From positions 1-64,000 of the forward strand of contig NZ_VENP01000001.1 in NCBI RefSeq assembly GCF_006351005.1: 64,000 bases of DNA, written 5' to 3'. The first letter of the stretch is position 1; each line of letters opens with the position of its first letter. Position numbers and translations under genes: made by a program. Positions 1-12,943 of the stretch are shown here, in pieces. The notes below the pieces were generated by a model. It did not search any database and was not told the origin of the DNA. It saw only the letters and a program-made list of their open reading frames with translations. Source of the DNA: Miniimonas arenae (GTDB taxonomy: Bacteria; Actinomycetota; Actinomycetes; Actinomycetales; Beutenbergiaceae).

Positions 1-20
1 TGTTGAGTTCTCAAACAACA
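1..20 (-). promoter_or_regulatory. pre-16S rRNA leader segment (rrn operon continues left)
   Basis: Read on the minus strand, the last 20 bases before the edge match the TTTGAGAACTCAACA segment that I know from actinobacterial pre-16S leaders, where it acts in antitermination and RNase processing. It lies about 50 nt downstream of the rrn promoter below. The 16S gene itself is outside the window. Confidence 0.75.
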
Positions 21-75
21 CACCACACCAGCCACACCAACCCACCAGGGCCAGCACCACCGGGGCAACCTCTCC

Positions 76-105
76 AACTTACACCGGCCAGTTCGTGACT
101 GTCAA
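76..105 (-). promoter_or_regulatory. rrn promoter, proximal
   Basis: On the minus strand there is a perfect -35 TTGACA (100-105), an 18-base spacer and a -10 TAAGTT (76-81), followed by GGAGAGGTTGCCCC. This is the strongest sigma-70-like promoter in the window and points into the rRNA leader at the left edge. The full -35 contrasts with the -10-only promoters elsewhere here. Confidence 0.85.
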
Positions 106-226
106 ATCGTCATTCGCTGATCTGTGTGAGTGGTGGATCTCCGTCCGGCTTGAGGCCGTCCGTTCCGATCCTGGCTGCAGCTCTCGAGTCCGGCTTTCGC
201 TCGACCTCTCGGCGCAACGGGATGAA

Positions 227-255
227 AACTTACGCGGTGATTCGCGCTCCCGCAA
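227..255 (-). promoter_or_regulatory. rrn promoter, distal candidate
   Basis: A second TAAGTT -10 (227-232, minus strand) has TTGCGG (250-255) 17 bases upstream. Tandem promoters are usual for rrn operons, and the -10 is identical to that of the proximal promoter. The -35 is only partial. Confidence 0.5.
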
Positions 256-478
256 ATCGAGTGAATCTCGGGCGTGTCGCGCACCCTCGACCACTGCTGA
301 CCTGCACGGATGCCGCCGGCGCCGGCCTTGGCGGGCGGCCGGCCGCACCGCCGTCGCGCTGACGGGGGCGTGTGGCGCGGACGACACTCCTACGACCGAG
401 CGCGCCTGCTGCGCGCGCCGGCCGCGTCCCACCAACGTCACCGGTCGGTCCGCACTCCCGTCGAGCGCCCTCCGTGCG
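233..478. other. gene-free rrn upstream region
   Basis: Apart from the distal promoter at its left end I see no gene here. The open frames on both strands are Arg/Ala/Pro-rich translations of GC-rich DNA with no family resemblance. It probably holds only upstream promoter sequence for the rRNA operon. Confidence 0.5.
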
Positions 479-516
479 CCGGGTGGAGCGCGCGCCGGCG
501 CTCGCACTCCACCCGG
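479..516 (-). terminator. tyrS terminator
   Basis: A perfect 10-bp inverted repeat (CCGGGTGGAG at 479-488, CTCCACCCGG at 507-516) with an 18-nt loop begins 15 nt after the tyrS stop. There is no U tract, which is common for actinobacterial terminators. It would isolate tyrS from the rrn promoters. Confidence 0.6.
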
Positions 517-531
517 CAGGGCCTCGCTCGC

Positions 532-1878
532 TCAGGCGTCGGCGCGCGTGAGCACCCCGAGCGTGCGGCGCCCGCGGCGAACGAGGACGTGGCGCCCGTG
601 CAGCAGGTCGTCCGCGCCGAGCGCGCGCTCGCCGTCGTCCTGCTTGACGTTGTTGACGTAGGCACCGCCCTCGGCGACGGCACGGCGAGCGTCGTTCCGT
701 CCCCGCACCACGCCGGAGGCGACGAGCGCGTCGACCACGGTCGTCCCGGGCTGCCACGTCCCGCTCGGCAGCTCGGACACCGCGGCGTCCAGCACCCCCG
801 CGTCCAGCTCACGCAGGTCGCCACGGCCGAACAGGGCCTGGCTCGCGCGTTCCACCGCCTCGGTGGCCGCGGCCCCGTGCACGAGCGTGGTGACGTCGCC
901 CGCCAACGTGCGCTGGGCCAGGCGCGCGGCCGGCCGCTCGGCGTGCTCGGCGGCGATCGCCTCCAGCTCCTCCCGCGGCCGGAAGGTGAACGTCCGGAGC
1001 CAGCGCACGGCGTCGTCGTCGGCCGCGTTGACCCAGTACTGGTAGAACGCGTAGGGCGTCATCATGTCCGGCGCGAGCCAGACGGCTCCGCCCTCGGTCT
1101 TGCCGAACTTCGTCCCGTCCGCCTTCGTGATGAGCGGCGTCGTCCACGCGTGGACCGCGTGACCCTCCGCCTTGCGCACGAGTTCGACGCCGGCCAGGAG
1201 GTTGCCCCACTGGTCGCTCCCGCCGGTCTGGAGCGTGACGCCGTGCCGCCGGTACAGCTCGAGGAAGTCGTTGCCCTGGAGCAGCTGGTAGGAGAACTCG
1301 GTGAAGGAGATCCCCTCCTCCGACGCGAGCCGCCGGGCGACCGTGTCCTTCGCGAGCATCGTGCCCAGCCGGAAGTGCTTGCCGATGGTGCGCAGCAGGT
1401 CGATCGCCGTGAGGTCCCCGGTCCAGTCGAGGTTGTTCACCATCCGAGCCGCGTGCGGTCCGGTGAAGTCGAGGAACGGCTCGATCTGCGCACGCAGGCG
1501 GTCGGCCCAGCCCGCCACGACGTCGGCGGAGTTCAGCACGCGCTCCCCCGACTGGCGCGGGTCCCCGATGAGCCCCGTCGCCCCACCCACGAGCGCCACG
1601 GGGTTGTGCCCGGCGAGCTGCAGGTGGCGCAGCAGGATCAGCTGGACAAGGTGGCCGTGGTGCAGGCTCGGCGCCGTGGGGTCGAACCCCGCGTAGTAGG
1701 TCACCGGCCCGGCCGCGAGCGCGGCGCGCAGGGCGTCCTCGTCGGTGGTCTGCTGGAGGAGACCGCGCCAGCGCAGCTCCTCGATCAGGTCGGCGCCGGG
1801 GCGGGCGGCCTCGGCGGCGTGGTCGCCGTCGGGCAGGGCGGTCTCGGGCGTGGTGGTGGGGGCGTTCGTCTCGGTCAT
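532..1878 (-). CDS. tyrS: tyrosyl-tRNA synthetase
   Basis: Charges tRNA-Tyr with tyrosine in the cytoplasm (class I synthetase). From the ATG at 1878 the protein is 448 aa. It shows the HIGH-type motif HHGH near residue 74, the KMSKS-type loop KFGKT near 258, the tRNA-binding GSDQWGN segment, and a C-terminal S4 domain from about residue 385. The frame opens at a GTG at 1905, but that start has no ribosome site. The ATG site is also weak (GACGAG), so the start is uncertain by nine codons. A short acidic N-terminal tail precedes the catalytic fold. The gene sits directly upstream of the rrn operon, a common actinobacterial arrangement. Confidence 0.95.
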   Translation of the reverse strand: MTETNAPTTTPETALPDGDHAAEAARPGADLIEELRWRGLLQQTTDEDALRAALAAGPVTYYAGFDPTAPSLHHGHLVQLILLRHLQLAGHNPVALVGGATGLIGDPRQSGERVLNSADVVAGWADRLRAQIEPFLDFTGPHAARMVNNLDWTGDLTAIDLLRTIGKHFRLGTMLAKDTVARRLASEEGISFTEFSYQLLQGNDFLELYRRHGVTLQTGGSDQWGNLLAGVELVRKAEGHAVHAWTTPLITKADGTKFGKTEGGAVWLAPDMMTPYAFYQYWVNAADDDAVRWLRTFTFRPREELEAIAAEHAERPAARLAQRTLAGDVTTLVHGAAATEAVERASQALFGRGDLRELDAGVLDAAVSELPSGTWQPGTTVVDALVASGVVRGRNDARRAVAEGGAYVNNVKQDDGERALGADDLLHGRHVLVRRGRRTLGVLTRADA

Positions 1879-1926
1879 CTCGGTTCTCGTCGTCAGGAAG
1901 GTCACGGGGGCAGGGGTCGGCGGCGG

Positions 1927-2577
1927 CTAGACGGCGCGATATCGCGACACGGTCGTCTCCCCTGACAGCCAGTACCGCCAGGGGTACTCAGCACCGCTGC
2001 CGCCTGCGCCGGAGACACCGGTGCGCGGTCCGTGCTGCCACGGCCCCGGGCGCACCTCCGGCACGCGCAGCGAGGCGCTCACGTGTCCGGGCATCACGTG
2101 CCCGTCCTCGGCGTCGACGCTCGTACCGTCGTGCAGGCCAGTGAGGCCGAGCGCGGCGGCCAAGCGCGCGGGACCGCTCGCGAGGTCGCGGTCCTGCTTG
2201 GACGTCACGCGGCGGTGCCGAGCGAGCTCGTCGCCCCCGACCACCTCGCCGGCGCGCAGCAGCACGGCCGACGCCGTGCCCTCCGGCCCGGTCACGAGGT
2301 TGACGCACCAGTGCATGCCGTAGGTGAAGTACACGTAAAGCCGACCCGGCGGTCCGAACATGCTCGCGTTGCGCGCGGTGCGTCCGCGGTAGGCGTGCGA
2401 ACCCGGGTCGTCCGAACCCCCGTAGGCCTCGACCTCCGTGAGCCGGACGGTCACCGTGCCCTCGGGCGAGGTCACCGAGAGGTGGGCCCCGAGCAGGTCG
2501 GGGGCGACCTCCAGGACGCTGCGCGCGTACCACGACCGCCCCGGCACGTAGAACGAACGGGGGGTCACCTGGCTCAC
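1927..2577 (-). CDS. mpg: 3-methyladenine DNA glycosylase (AAG/MPG family)
   Basis: Base-excision repair enzyme that flips out and removes alkylated purines. The GTG at 2577 is chosen because GGAAGGA lies 6 bases upstream; the longer frame upstream has no family likeness. The 216-aa product is normal length for bacterial members. Family features seen are RSFYVPG near the N terminus, TEVEAYGG with the catalytic Glu and adjoining residues, [15 protein letters not shown], and [12 protein letters not shown]. It lies between the small kinase and tyrS, as in many actinobacteria. The TAG stop is about 50 nt before the tyrS ATG, so the two may be cotranscribed. Confidence 0.93.
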   Translation of the reverse strand: MSQVTPRSFYVPGRSWYARSVLEVAPDLLGAHLSVTSPEGTVTVRLTEVEAYGGSDDPGSHAYRGRTARNASMFGPPGRLYVYFTYGMHWCVNLVTGPEGTASAVLLRAGEVVGGDELARHRRVTSKQDRDLASGPARLAAALGLTGLHDGTSVDAEDGHVMPGHVSASLRVPEVRPGPWQHGPRTGVSGAGGSGAEYPWRYWLSGETTVSRYRAV

Positions 2578-2704
2578 GGCAGCGTCCTTCCTCTCTCGCT
2601 CTGCGGCCCGCCCGAGACCGGCAGAAATGACCCCGGCATCCTCCCACAGCAGCCGGGCGCGCCCTCCCATCGTCCGCCCCACGACCGCTCCGCCGGGGCC
2701 GCCC

Positions 2705-3397
2705 TCACGAGGCGGGCGGCCCGTGCACCCGGTCCGGCCACGGGCGCCCGCCGCCCCAGCGGACCACGGCGCCACGCTCGTCGAGCACGACGTCCGCCCT
2801 CGCCGTCGTGCCCTCGCGCGCCTCGAGCGTCGCCTCGTCCGCCATGAAGGCACGCCAGCTGGCCTCGAGCGCCTCGCCGTCGCGCGCGATCCCCCGGGCG
2901 AGACGCACGTCGTCGGGCGCGACCACGCGCACGACGAGCGCGGCGACGTCGTCGACCCCGCGCGGGGCGCTCCCGCACCCCTCGAGGATCACGACGGCGC
3001 AGCGCGGCACGCGCACGTGACCTCGCCATCCGCCCTCGATCCAGTCCCAGCGGCGGGCCTGCCCGTCCCGGCCGGCCGCCAGCGGGTCGACGACCTCCCG
3101 CAGCACGGTCCGCCCGACGTCGAGTAGACCCGTCCAGCCCTCGTACAGGTCGTCGAGGTGGACCACCGCGACGTCGGCGCCCGCGTCTGCCCACGCCTCG
3201 CGCAGCCGCTCCGCGAGCGTGGTCTTGCCCGCCCCGGCCAGGCCGTCGACGCAGACCAGGCGCGTGCCGGGGGTGATCTCGGGGCCGCGGGCGGCGAGGG
3301 CTGTCAGCGCAGCAACGACCTCGGCCGGCGCGCGCGGATCCTCGGGTCCGCCGGCGGCGCCGTCGGTCGCGCCGGGCGGAGGCACCGGCAGCGTCAT
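2705..3397 (-). CDS. P-loop kinase, uridine kinase-like
   Basis: A 230-aa protein with Walker [10 protein letters not shown] near residue 52, a [11 protein letters not shown] segment typical of uridine/pantothenate-kinase-like folds, and VVILEGCGS as a Walker B-like strand. This places it in the (d)NMP/uridine kinase branch of P-loop proteins; the substrate cannot be read from sequence. The ATG at 3397 begins 16 nt after the argH stop with no clear Shine-Dalgarno, so it probably trails the arg operon. Residues 1-40 are Pro/Ala/Gly-rich. Confidence is high for an NTP-dependent kinase fold and low for any specific substrate. Confidence 0.8.
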   Translation of the reverse strand: MTLPVPPPGATDGAAGGPEDPRAPAEVVAALTALAARGPEITPGTRLVCVDGLAGAGKTTLAERLREAWADAGADVAVVHLDDLYEGWTGLLDVGRTVLREVVDPLAAGRDGQARRWDWIEGGWRGHVRVPRCAVVILEGCGSAPRGVDDVAALVVRVVAPDDVRLARGIARDGEALEASWRAFMADEATLEAREGTTARADVVLDERGAVVRWGGGRPWPDRVHGPPAS

Positions 3398-3413
3398 GCG
3401 GATCGCCGCGCGG

Positions 3414-6650
<3,237 letters not shown>

Positions 6651-6654
<4 letters not shown>

Positions 6655-7925
6655 CGCGTCTGCTCCTGGTCCGCGGCCCGGTCGAGCACGCTGTCGAGCG
6701 CGGCGGGCAGCGCCGCGGTGAACGAGGCCGCCTGGGCGGCCGTGAGGATGAGCGGCGGCGCGAGGCGCAGCGTCGTCGGCGTCGGGGCGTTCACGATGAA
6801 GCCCGCCTCGAGCAGCGCGGCCTGCACCGTGGGTGCCACGGCGGCGCCGAGCTCGACCCCGATGAGGAAGCCCTCGCCGCGCACCTCCCGCACCGCTGAG
6901 TGGGCGGCGGCGAGCTCCTCGCGCCATGACGCGCCCAGGTAGCGGACGTGCTCGAGCAGGCCGTCGCGCTCGATGACGTGCAGCGTCGCGAGCGTCGCCG
7001 CGGCCGCCACCGGGTTGCCCCCGAAGGTCGTGCCGTGGTTGCCCGGGCCGAACAGCGCGCCGGCCGGTCCGAACCCGATCGCCGCACCCACCGGGAAGCC
7101 GCCGCCGAGGCCCTTGGCGAGCGTCACGACGTCGGGCGTGACGCCCTCGCCCACCTGGGGCAGCTGACTGGCCAGCCACGCGCCGCAACGCCCGACGCCG
7201 GTCTGCACCTCGTCGAGCACGAGCAGCGCGCCGCTGCGCCGGGTCAGCTCGCGCGCCGCCGCGAGATACCCGGCGCGGTGCGGCCGCACACCCGCCTCGC
7301 CCTGGATCGGCTCGATCACCAGCGCCGCGACGTCACCTGCCGCGAAGGCCGCCTCGAGGGCGGCGACGTCGCCGAACGGCACGAACTCCACGCCGCCCGG
7401 CAGCGGCTCGAACGGCTCGCGGTACGCGGCCTTGGAGGTGAGCGACAGCGCCCCCATCGACCGACCGTGGAACGCCCCCTCGAGCGCGAGCACCCGGTGC
7501 GTGCCCGTGGCACGCCCGTGCAGCCGGATCATCTTGAGCGCGGCCTCGTTCGCCTCCGTGCCGGAGTTGCTGAGGAACACCCGGGAGCCGTCCTGCGCGC
7601 CCGCGCCGGTCAGGTCGAGGAGCCGCTCGGCCATGGTGACCTGGGTGGGGGTCGCGAAGAAGTTCGAGACGTGCCCGAGGGTGCCGAGCTGGGCCGAGAT
7701 GGCCGAGACCAGCGTGGGGTGGGCGTGCCCGAGCGCGTTCACCGCGATGCCGGCGAGCAGGTCGAGGTAGCGTCCGCCGTCGGCGTCCCACACGTAGGCG
7801 CCGTCTCCGCGCACGAGCACGCGCTGCGGTGCGCCGAAGGTGTTCATCAGCGCTCCCGCGTACCGCGCCCCGATCTCCGCACCCGATCCGCGGACCGCTG
7901 TGCTCGCCGTCGTGACCTCGCTCAT
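6651..7925 (-). CDS. argD: acetylornithine aminotransferase
   Basis: PLP-dependent class III aminotransferase that converts N-acetylglutamate semialdehyde to N-acetylornithine. Seen are the cofactor-binding [10 protein letters not shown] segment, the [11 protein letters not shown] strand carrying the PLP-pyridine Asp, and [11 protein letters not shown] with the Schiff-base Lys near residue 271. The ATG at 7925 overlaps the argB stop by 4 nt and has GGAGGG 5 bases upstream. The 424 aa are slightly above the usual ~400, with a short extra N terminus. Confidence 0.96.
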
Positions 7926-8932
7926 GCGAGCCCTCCCGTCTGTACCGACACGGCGTCCGCGCTCTCCAGCTCGGCCGGGCGCGAGCCCGGCAGCACCATC
8001 GTGCCGACGCCGTCGCTCGTGAAGATCTCCAGCAGCAGCGCGTGCGGCGCGCGCCCGTCGATGACGTGCGCGCGGCCGACGCCGCCGGTCACGGCCCGCA
8101 GGCACGCCTCCATCTTCGGCACCATGCCGGAGGACAGCGTCGGCAGCATCGGGGCGAGTTCGACGGCGCCGATCCGGCGCACGAGCGAGCCGCGGTCCGG
8201 CCACGCGGCATAGAGCCCCTCGACGTCGGTGAGCACCACGAGCTTCTCGGCACCGAGCGCGACGGCGAGGGCCGCGGCCGCCGTGTCGGCGTTGACGTTG
8301 AGGATCTGGGTCGGGTCGGACTCGTCCACCGCGATCGTGGACACCACCGGGATCCGGCCCGCCGCGAGCAGGTCCGTGACCGCCGCCGGGTCGACGCTCG
8401 TCACGTCCCCCACGAGGCCGACGTCGACCTCGACCCCGTCGACGACGGCGGAGCGCCGCGACGCGCGGAACAGGCCGGCGTCCTCCCCGCTCAGGCCCAC
8501 GGCGAGCGGGCCGCGCGCGTTGAGCATCGTGACGAGGCGGCGCTGCACCTGACCGGTGAGCACCATCCGCACGACGTCCATCGCCTCGGGCGTCGTCACC
8601 CGCAGGCCGCCGCGGAACTCCGAGGCGATCTGCAGCCGGGCGAGCATGTCGCTGATCTGCGGGCCGCCGCCGTGCACCACGACGGGCCGCAGGCCCACCC
8701 GGCGCAGGAACTGCACGTCCTGGGCGAACGCCCGCTCCAGCTCGGCGTCGACCATGGCGTTGCCGCCGAACTTCACGACGACGACGGCGCCGGCGAACTT
8801 CTCCAGCCACGGGAGCGCCTGCACGAGCACCTCCGCCTTCTGGTAGGCGAACAGGTCTCGCTCGGTGTCGAAGTAGAAGTCGGAGCTCTCGCCCCCACCG
8901 TCGTCGTCGCTCACCACCGTCTGCGCGGCCAT
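7922..8932 (-). CDS. argB: acetylglutamate kinase
   Basis: Phosphorylates N-acetylglutamate, the second step of the acetylated arginine pathway and usually the arginine-inhibited step. Family features are [20 protein letters not shown] for the phosphate-binding Gly loop, and [13 protein letters not shown] plus [12 protein letters not shown] in the nucleotide half. I chose the ATG at 8932 because GGAGA lies 5 bases upstream. A GTG at 8956 would overlap the argJ stop by 4 nt, like other junctions in this operon, but has no ribosome site. The ATG start gives 336 aa, with an acidic N-terminal segment before the kinase fold. Confidence 0.95.
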   Translation of the reverse strand: MAAQTVVSDDDGGGESSDFYFDTERDLFAYQKAEVLVQALPWLEKFAGAVVVVKFGGNAMVDAELERAFAQDVQFLRRVGLRPVVVHGGGPQISDMLARLQIASEFRGGLRVTTPEAMDVVRMVLTGQVQRRLVTMLNARGPLAVGLSGEDAGLFRASRRSAVVDGVEVDVGLVGDVTSVDPAAVTDLLAAGRIPVVSTIAVDESDPTQILNVNADTAAAALAVALGAEKLVVLTDVEGLYAAWPDRGSLVRRIGAVELAPMLPTLSSGMVPKMEACLRAVTGGVGRAHVIDGRAPHALLLEIFTSDGVGTMVLPGSRPAELESADAVSVQTGGLA

Positions 8933-8952
8933 CCCGGTCTCCGTCCGTCGCG

Positions 8953-10125
8953 TCACGTCGAGTAGGCGCTGTTCTCGTGCACGTAGTCGTGCGTGAGGTC
9001 GTTGGTCCACACCGTCGCCTCGCTGTCGCCGGCGTGCAGGTCGATCCGGATGTGCACCTCGCGCGCCGCGGCGAGGTCCACGAGCGAGCGGTCCTCGCCG
9101 ACGCCGCCCGCGCGGCACACCTGGACGCCGTTGATCGCGACGTCCAGCGTCAGCGGGTCGTACGGCGCGACCTCCTCCGGCACCGTGCCGACGGCCGCGA
9201 GCACGCGGCCCCAGTTCGGGTCGTTGCCGAACACGGCCGCCTTGAGCAGGTTGGACCGGGTCACGGCCCGCGCGACGGCCACGGCGGCCTGCTCGCTCGA
9301 GGCGTGCACGACCGTCACGGCGATGTCGTGGCTCGCGCCCTCGGCGTCGGCCACGAGCGCGCGGGCGAGCTCGCCGCACGCCCGCTCGAGCGCGACGGCG
9401 AACGCGGCCTGGTCAGGCGTCTCACCGCTGGCTCCCGAGGCGAGCAGCAGCACCGTGTCGTTGGTCGACATGCAGCCGTCGGAGTCGACGCGGTCGAACG
9501 TGCGCGCCGTCGCGGACCGCAGCGCCGCGTCCGCCTGCTCGGCGTCGAGCACGGCGTCGGTGGTGAGCACGACGAGCATCGTGGCGAGGCCGGGCGCGAG
9601 CATCCCGGCGCCCTTCGCCATCCCCCCGATCGACCAGGACGCGCCGTCGGGCGCGGGCACGTGGGTGCGCTTGGGCACGGTGTCGGTCGTCATGATGGCC
9701 GTCGCGGCGTCGTCCCCGCCGTCGGGCGAGAGCGCAGCCGCGGCCGCGTCGACCCCGGCCAGCAGCGTGTCCATCGGCAGCCGTTCGCCGATCAGGCCGG
9801 TCGAGCAGACGAGCACGTCGCCGAAGTCCACGCCGAGCGCCGCGCCCACGTGCTCCGCGGTGCGGTGCGTGTCGGCGAACCCCTCGGGACCCGTGCACGC
9901 GTTGGCGCCGCCGGAGTTGAGCACCACGGCGCGCGCCACGCCGTCGCCCACGGCGACGCGCGACCACGTCACGGGGGCGGCGACCACCCGGTTGGAGGTG
10001 AACACGCCGGCCGCGACGGCGAGCGGACCGTCGTTCACGACGAGCGCGAGGTCGGGCCGGCCGGACGGCTTGAGGCCGGCGGTGACGCCGGCGGCCCGGA
10101 ACCCGGCGGGGGCGGTGACGGTCAT
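8953..10125 (-). CDS. argJ: glutamate N-acetyltransferase / amino-acid acetyltransferase
   Basis: Recycles the acetyl group from N-acetylornithine to glutamate and, if bifunctional, also uses acetyl-CoA. The precursor self-cleaves into alpha and beta chains at the Thr in [15 protein letters not shown], near residue 181; the ATML nucleophile context is intact. The C-terminal block [12 protein letters not shown] is typical. The ATG at 10125 has GGAGG 5 bases upstream. Length (390 aa) is normal. ArgJ implies the cyclic acetyl pathway rather than ArgE. Whether it is bifunctional cannot be decided from sequence. Confidence 0.95.
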   Translation of the reverse strand: MTVTAPAGFRAAGVTAGLKPSGRPDLALVVNDGPLAVAAGVFTSNRVVAAPVTWSRVAVGDGVARAVVLNSGGANACTGPEGFADTHRTAEHVGAALGVDFGDVLVCSTGLIGERLPMDTLLAGVDAAAAALSPDGGDDAATAIMTTDTVPKRTHVPAPDGASWSIGGMAKGAGMLAPGLATMLVVLTTDAVLDAEQADAALRSATARTFDRVDSDGCMSTNDTVLLLASGASGETPDQAAFAVALERACGELARALVADAEGASHDIAVTVVHASSEQAAVAVARAVTRSNLLKAAVFGNDPNWGRVLAAVGTVPEEVAPYDPLTLDVAINGVQVCRAGGVGEDRSLVDLAAAREVHIRIDLHAGDSEATVWTNDLTHDYVHENSAYST

Positions 10126-10171
10126 GCGGTCCTCCTGGTGCGCGTGCGCGAGCGCGTGCGCGTCGAGCGTG

Positions 10172-11245
10172 TCACGGGGCCACGCCGAGGAGCGGCAGGC
10201 CCGCCGTCTCGGGCAGGCCGAGGGCGAGGTTGAGGGACTGCACGGCGGCGCCGGCGGTGCCCTTGACGAGGTTGTCCAGCGCGCAGGTGATCACGGCGCG
10301 GCCGGCCCGCTCGTCAAGCGCGACCTGCACGAGCACGGTGTTCGCCCCGACGACCGACGCGCTGGTGGGCTGCTGCCCCTCCGGCGGCAGGTGCACGAAG
10401 GGCTCGTCGTCGTAGGCGGTGGCCCACGCGTCGCGCAGCTGCGCCGCGGTGGTGCCCTCGGCGACGGGCGCGGTGACGGTCGCGAGGATGCCCCGGGACA
10501 TCGGCACGAGCACGGGCGTGAAGGACAGCCGGACCTGCTGCGCGCCCGCGACCTGCAGGTTCTGCACGATCTCGGGGTTGTGCCGGTGCGTGCCGCCCAC
10601 GCCGTAGGGCACGGCCGCTCCGTGCGCCTCGCTCGCGAGCAGGTGGGTCTTGGGCGCCTTGCCGGCGCCGGAGTACCCGACGGCGAGCACGGCCACGACG
10701 TCGTCGCTCGCCACGAGGCCGGCGGCCACGCCGGGCTGCAGCGCGAGCGTCACCGCGGTGACGTTGCAGCCCGGGACGGCGACGCGGCGCGTGTCGGCGA
10801 GCAGCGCGCGCTGCGCGCTCGCCGTCCGCTCCCCCGCGTGCAGGAGCTCTGGCATGCCGTAGGTCCAGGTCCCCGCGTGCTCGCTGTGGTAGTAGTCCCG
10901 CCAGGCCTGGGGGTCCACGAGCCGGTGGTCCGCGCCGACGTCGAGCACGAGGACGTCGGGGTCGACCTCGGCGAGCGCGGCGGCCACGGCACCGGAGGCG
11001 CCGTGCGGCAGGGCAAGGAACACGACGTCGTGCCCCGCCAGCGCGGGCGCTGAGGTGGCGTCGAAGCGGCGGCCGACGATCGCGGGGTGCGCTGCGAGGT
11101 GCGGCTGGTGCGCCGCGACGCTCTCGCCCGCGTTGCTGTGCGCCGTGAGCGCACCGAGACTCAGGTCCGGGTGGGCCAGGACGAGGCGGGCGATCTCGCC
11201 GCCGGCGTAGCCACTGGCCCCGGCGATCGCAACGGATACGGTCAC
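10172..11245 (-). CDS. argC: N-acetyl-gamma-glutamyl-phosphate reductase
   Basis: NADPH-dependent reduction of N-acetylglutamyl phosphate; first gene of the arg operon. The Rossmann motif GASGYAGGE is at the N terminus, the catalytic Cys in VAVPGCNVT near residue 159, and the GTHRHNPEI segment follows. The start is ambiguous. An ATG at 11251 is two codons upstream, but a TATAGT hexamer at 11253-11258 lies 7 bases before the GTG at 11245. That matches the leaderless pattern in this window and would leave the ATG untranscribed. I see no Shine-Dalgarno for either. Length is 357 aa from the GTG. Confidence 0.94.
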   Translation of the reverse strand: MTVSVAIAGASGYAGGEIARLVLAHPDLSLGALTAHSNAGESVAAHQPHLAAHPAIVGRRFDATSAPALAGHDVVFLALPHGASGAVAAALAEVDPDVLVLDVGADHRLVDPQAWRDYYHSEHAGTWTYGMPELLHAGERTASAQRALLADTRRVAVPGCNVTAVTLALQPGVAAGLVASDDVVAVLAVGYSGAGKAPKTHLLASEAHGAAVPYGVGGTHRHNPEIVQNLQVAGAQQVRLSFTPVLVPMSRGILATVTAPVAEGTTAAQLRDAWATAYDDEPFVHLPPEGQQPTSASVVGANTVLVQVALDERAGRAVITCALDNLVKGTAGAAVQSLNLALGLPETAGLPLLGVAP

Positions 11246-11248
11246 GCG

Positions 11249-11260
11249 CATAACTATACA
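11249..11260 (-). promoter_or_regulatory. argC -10 and candidate ArgR operator
   Basis: A 12-base AT-rich island (cataactataca on the plus strand) in very GC-rich DNA holds TATAGT (11253-11258, minus) 7 bases before the argC GTG. AT-rich, imperfectly palindromic 18-20 bp sites are what ArgR proteins bind. Overlap with the -10 would allow repression. The -10 call is fair; the operator call is an inference from position and composition. Confidence 0.5.
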
Positions 11261-11332
11261 CACGAGGGTGGGCGGCGCCGTCCCACGACGTGAGCCACCC
11301 TGATCGGACGCACCGCATCGTGGGCACGCGCG

Positions 11333-11338
11333 TAGGTT
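11333..11338 (+). promoter_or_regulatory. -10 element, leaderless start of quinone oxidoreductase
   Basis: TAGGTT followed by 7 bases and the ATG at 11346, with no Shine-Dalgarno in between. It is one of the recurring TANNNT-N(6-8)-start arrangements in this window. Confidence 0.6.
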
Positions 11339-11345
11339 GACGACC

Positions 11346-12326
11346 ATGAAGGCGATCCAGGCCCGCGCGGCGGGCGACCCCGACGTCCTTGCCCTCGTCG
11401 ACCTCCCCGACCCCGAGCCCGGCCCGGGCGAGCTGCTCGTCGAGGTGGCCGCGGCAGGCGTGAACTTCATCGACACGTACCGGCGCTCGGGCGTGTACCC
11501 CGTGCCCTTCCCGCACGTCCCGGGCAGCGAGGGCGCCGGCCGCGTGGTCGCGGTGGGCGACGGCGTCGCGGACGTCGCGGCCGGGGACCGGGTGGCGTGG
11601 AGCGATGCGGCCGGCTCGTACGCCGAGCGGGTCCTCGTCCGCGCCGACCGTGCGCTGCCCGTGCCCGACGGCGTGCCGGACGACGTCGCGGCCGCACTCC
11701 CCCTCCAGGGCATGACGGCGCACTACCTCGTCGCGTCCACGTTCCCGCTCGAGCCGGGTCACCAGGTTCTCCTGCACGCGGGAGCCGGCGGGGTCGGCCT
11801 CCTGCTCACCCAGCTCGCGGTGTCCCGTGGAGCACGTGTGGTCTCCACCGTGTCGACCGAGGAGAAGGCAGAGCTCGCGCGCGCGGCGGGTGCCGCGGAG
11901 GTCATCCGGTACGACCAGCTCGAAGACCTGACCCGCGAGCTTCCGCCGCTCGTGCGCGAGGCCACCGACGGCGGCGCTCACGTGGTGTACGACGGCGTGG
12001 GGCGCGCCACGTTCGACGCCTCCCTTGCGAGCCTGCGTCGCCGCGGGCTGCTCGTGCTGTTCGGCGGGTCGAGCGGTCAGGTGCCGCCGCTGGACCTGCA
12101 GCGGCTCAACGCCGCCGGATCCTTGTTCGTCACCCGGCCCACGCTCGGCGACTACGTCGCCACCACCGAGGAGCTGCGCGAGCGCGGGTCGGCGCTGTTC
12201 GACGCGGTGCTCGACGGCTCGCTCGACGTCCGCATCGGGGCGCGCTTCCCGCTCGGCGAGGCAGCACAGGCGCACCGCGACCTCGAGGGCCGGCGCACCA
12301 CCGGCAAGGTGCTGCTGGAGCCGTGA
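11346..12326 (+). CDS. quinone oxidoreductase, zeta-crystallin type
   Basis: NADPH:quinone reductase of the zinc-free medium-chain dehydrogenase family. The N-terminal catalytic domain has [12 protein letters not shown] and [11 protein letters not shown]; the Rossmann dinucleotide motif [11 protein letters not shown] is near residue 145. The Cys/His zinc ligands of alcohol dehydrogenases are absent, which supports the QOR branch. Length is 326 aa. A TTG at 11337 is in frame, but the ATG at 11346 sits 7 bases after a TAGGTT -10, so I take a leaderless ATG. It is divergent from argC and ends 1 nt from the convergent flavodoxin gene. Confidence 0.9.
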   Translation: MKAIQARAAGDPDVLALVDLPDPEPGPGELLVEVAAAGVNFIDTYRRSGVYPVPFPHVPGSEGAGRVVAVGDGVADVAAGDRVAWSDAAGSYAERVLVRADRALPVPDGVPDDVAAALPLQGMTAHYLVASTFPLEPGHQVLLHAGAGGVGLLLTQLAVSRGARVVSTVSTEEKAELARAAGAAEVIRYDQLEDLTRELPPLVREATDGGAHVVYDGVGRATFDASLASLRRRGLLVLFGGSSGQVPPLDLQRLNAAGSLFVTRPTLGDYVATTEELRERGSALFDAVLDGSLDVRIGARFPLGEAAQAHRDLEGRRTTGKVLLEP

Positions 12327-12327
12327 G

Positions 12328-12855
12328 TCAGGCGGAGCCGAGGCCCGCCGAGGGTGCGCTCGCGAGCGCGGGGTCCGCCGCGACCGCACCCGCCCAGGCG
12401 CGCACGCCGTCCCAGTCGGTGAACTCACCCTCCTTGGCGCGCACGACGGCGAGCAGCGAGCGCTCACGCATCGAGAGCGCCGAGCGGTCGATGATGCCGG
12501 CGAAGGTCACCCGAGCGCTGGCCGTCGCGGTCGTCCGCGGAGCCGTCACCGCCGGGTCCAGCACGTCCGGCGTGACGTCCAGCACCCCGACCGCGAACGC
12601 GTAGGTCCGCACGCCGCGCTCGATGAGCAGGGCCTGGGCGATCGTGGCGCGGGCGAGCCAGCTGCCGGTGTACACGGATCCCCCGATGACGGCGGCGTCG
12701 ATGTCGGCGGTCTGGAGGACGGCCGCGACGTCGTCGTCCTCGAACACCTCCAGGCGCGTGACCACGTGACCTGCGTCCGCCAGCACACCTGCGATCACGT
12801 CGCCGATCCGCGTGGTCGCGCCGTGTCGGGACGCGGTCGCCACGAGGATCCTCAT
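12328..12855 (-). CDS. flavodoxin-domain protein
   Basis: A 175-aa protein with a flavodoxin-like fold. The FMN-phosphate loop region TASRHGATTRIG is at residues 8-19, and the aromatic-loop region GGSVYTGSW is near residue 60. Such proteins are often annotated as flavodoxin or as HemG-like protoporphyrinogen oxidase, but length and motifs do not decide. The ATG at 12855 starts with MRILVATASR; a GAGGA lies 14 bases upstream, too far for a normal site, and I see no TANNNT box. The gene ends tail-to-tail with the quinone oxidoreductase. The partner redox protein is unknown. Confidence 0.8.
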   Translation of the reverse strand: MRILVATASRHGATTRIGDVIAGVLADAGHVVTRLEVFEDDDVAAVLQTADIDAAVIGGSVYTGSWLARATIAQALLIERGVRTYAFAVGVLDVTPDVLDPAVTAPRTTATASARVTFAGIIDRSALSMRERSLLAVVRAKEGEFTDWDGVRAWAGAVAADPALASAPSAGLGSA

Positions 12856-12943
12856 GGCGATCAAGGATTCCTCGACCCGTGTGCGACCGCGTGGGCCGAA
12901 GGTCCCGCACCCGTCGAGCACGCCGCGACCGCTCGCACTGACC

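Noticed and set aside
310-1965. 551-aa plus-strand frame opposite tyrS
   Set aside because: TyrS on the minus strand has complete catalytic motifs; the plus frame has no recognisable fold.
1927-2853. longer start for the DNA glycosylase (308 aa)
   Set aside because: The extra N terminus is Arg-rich shadow coding; GTG 2577 has a strong GGAAGGA.
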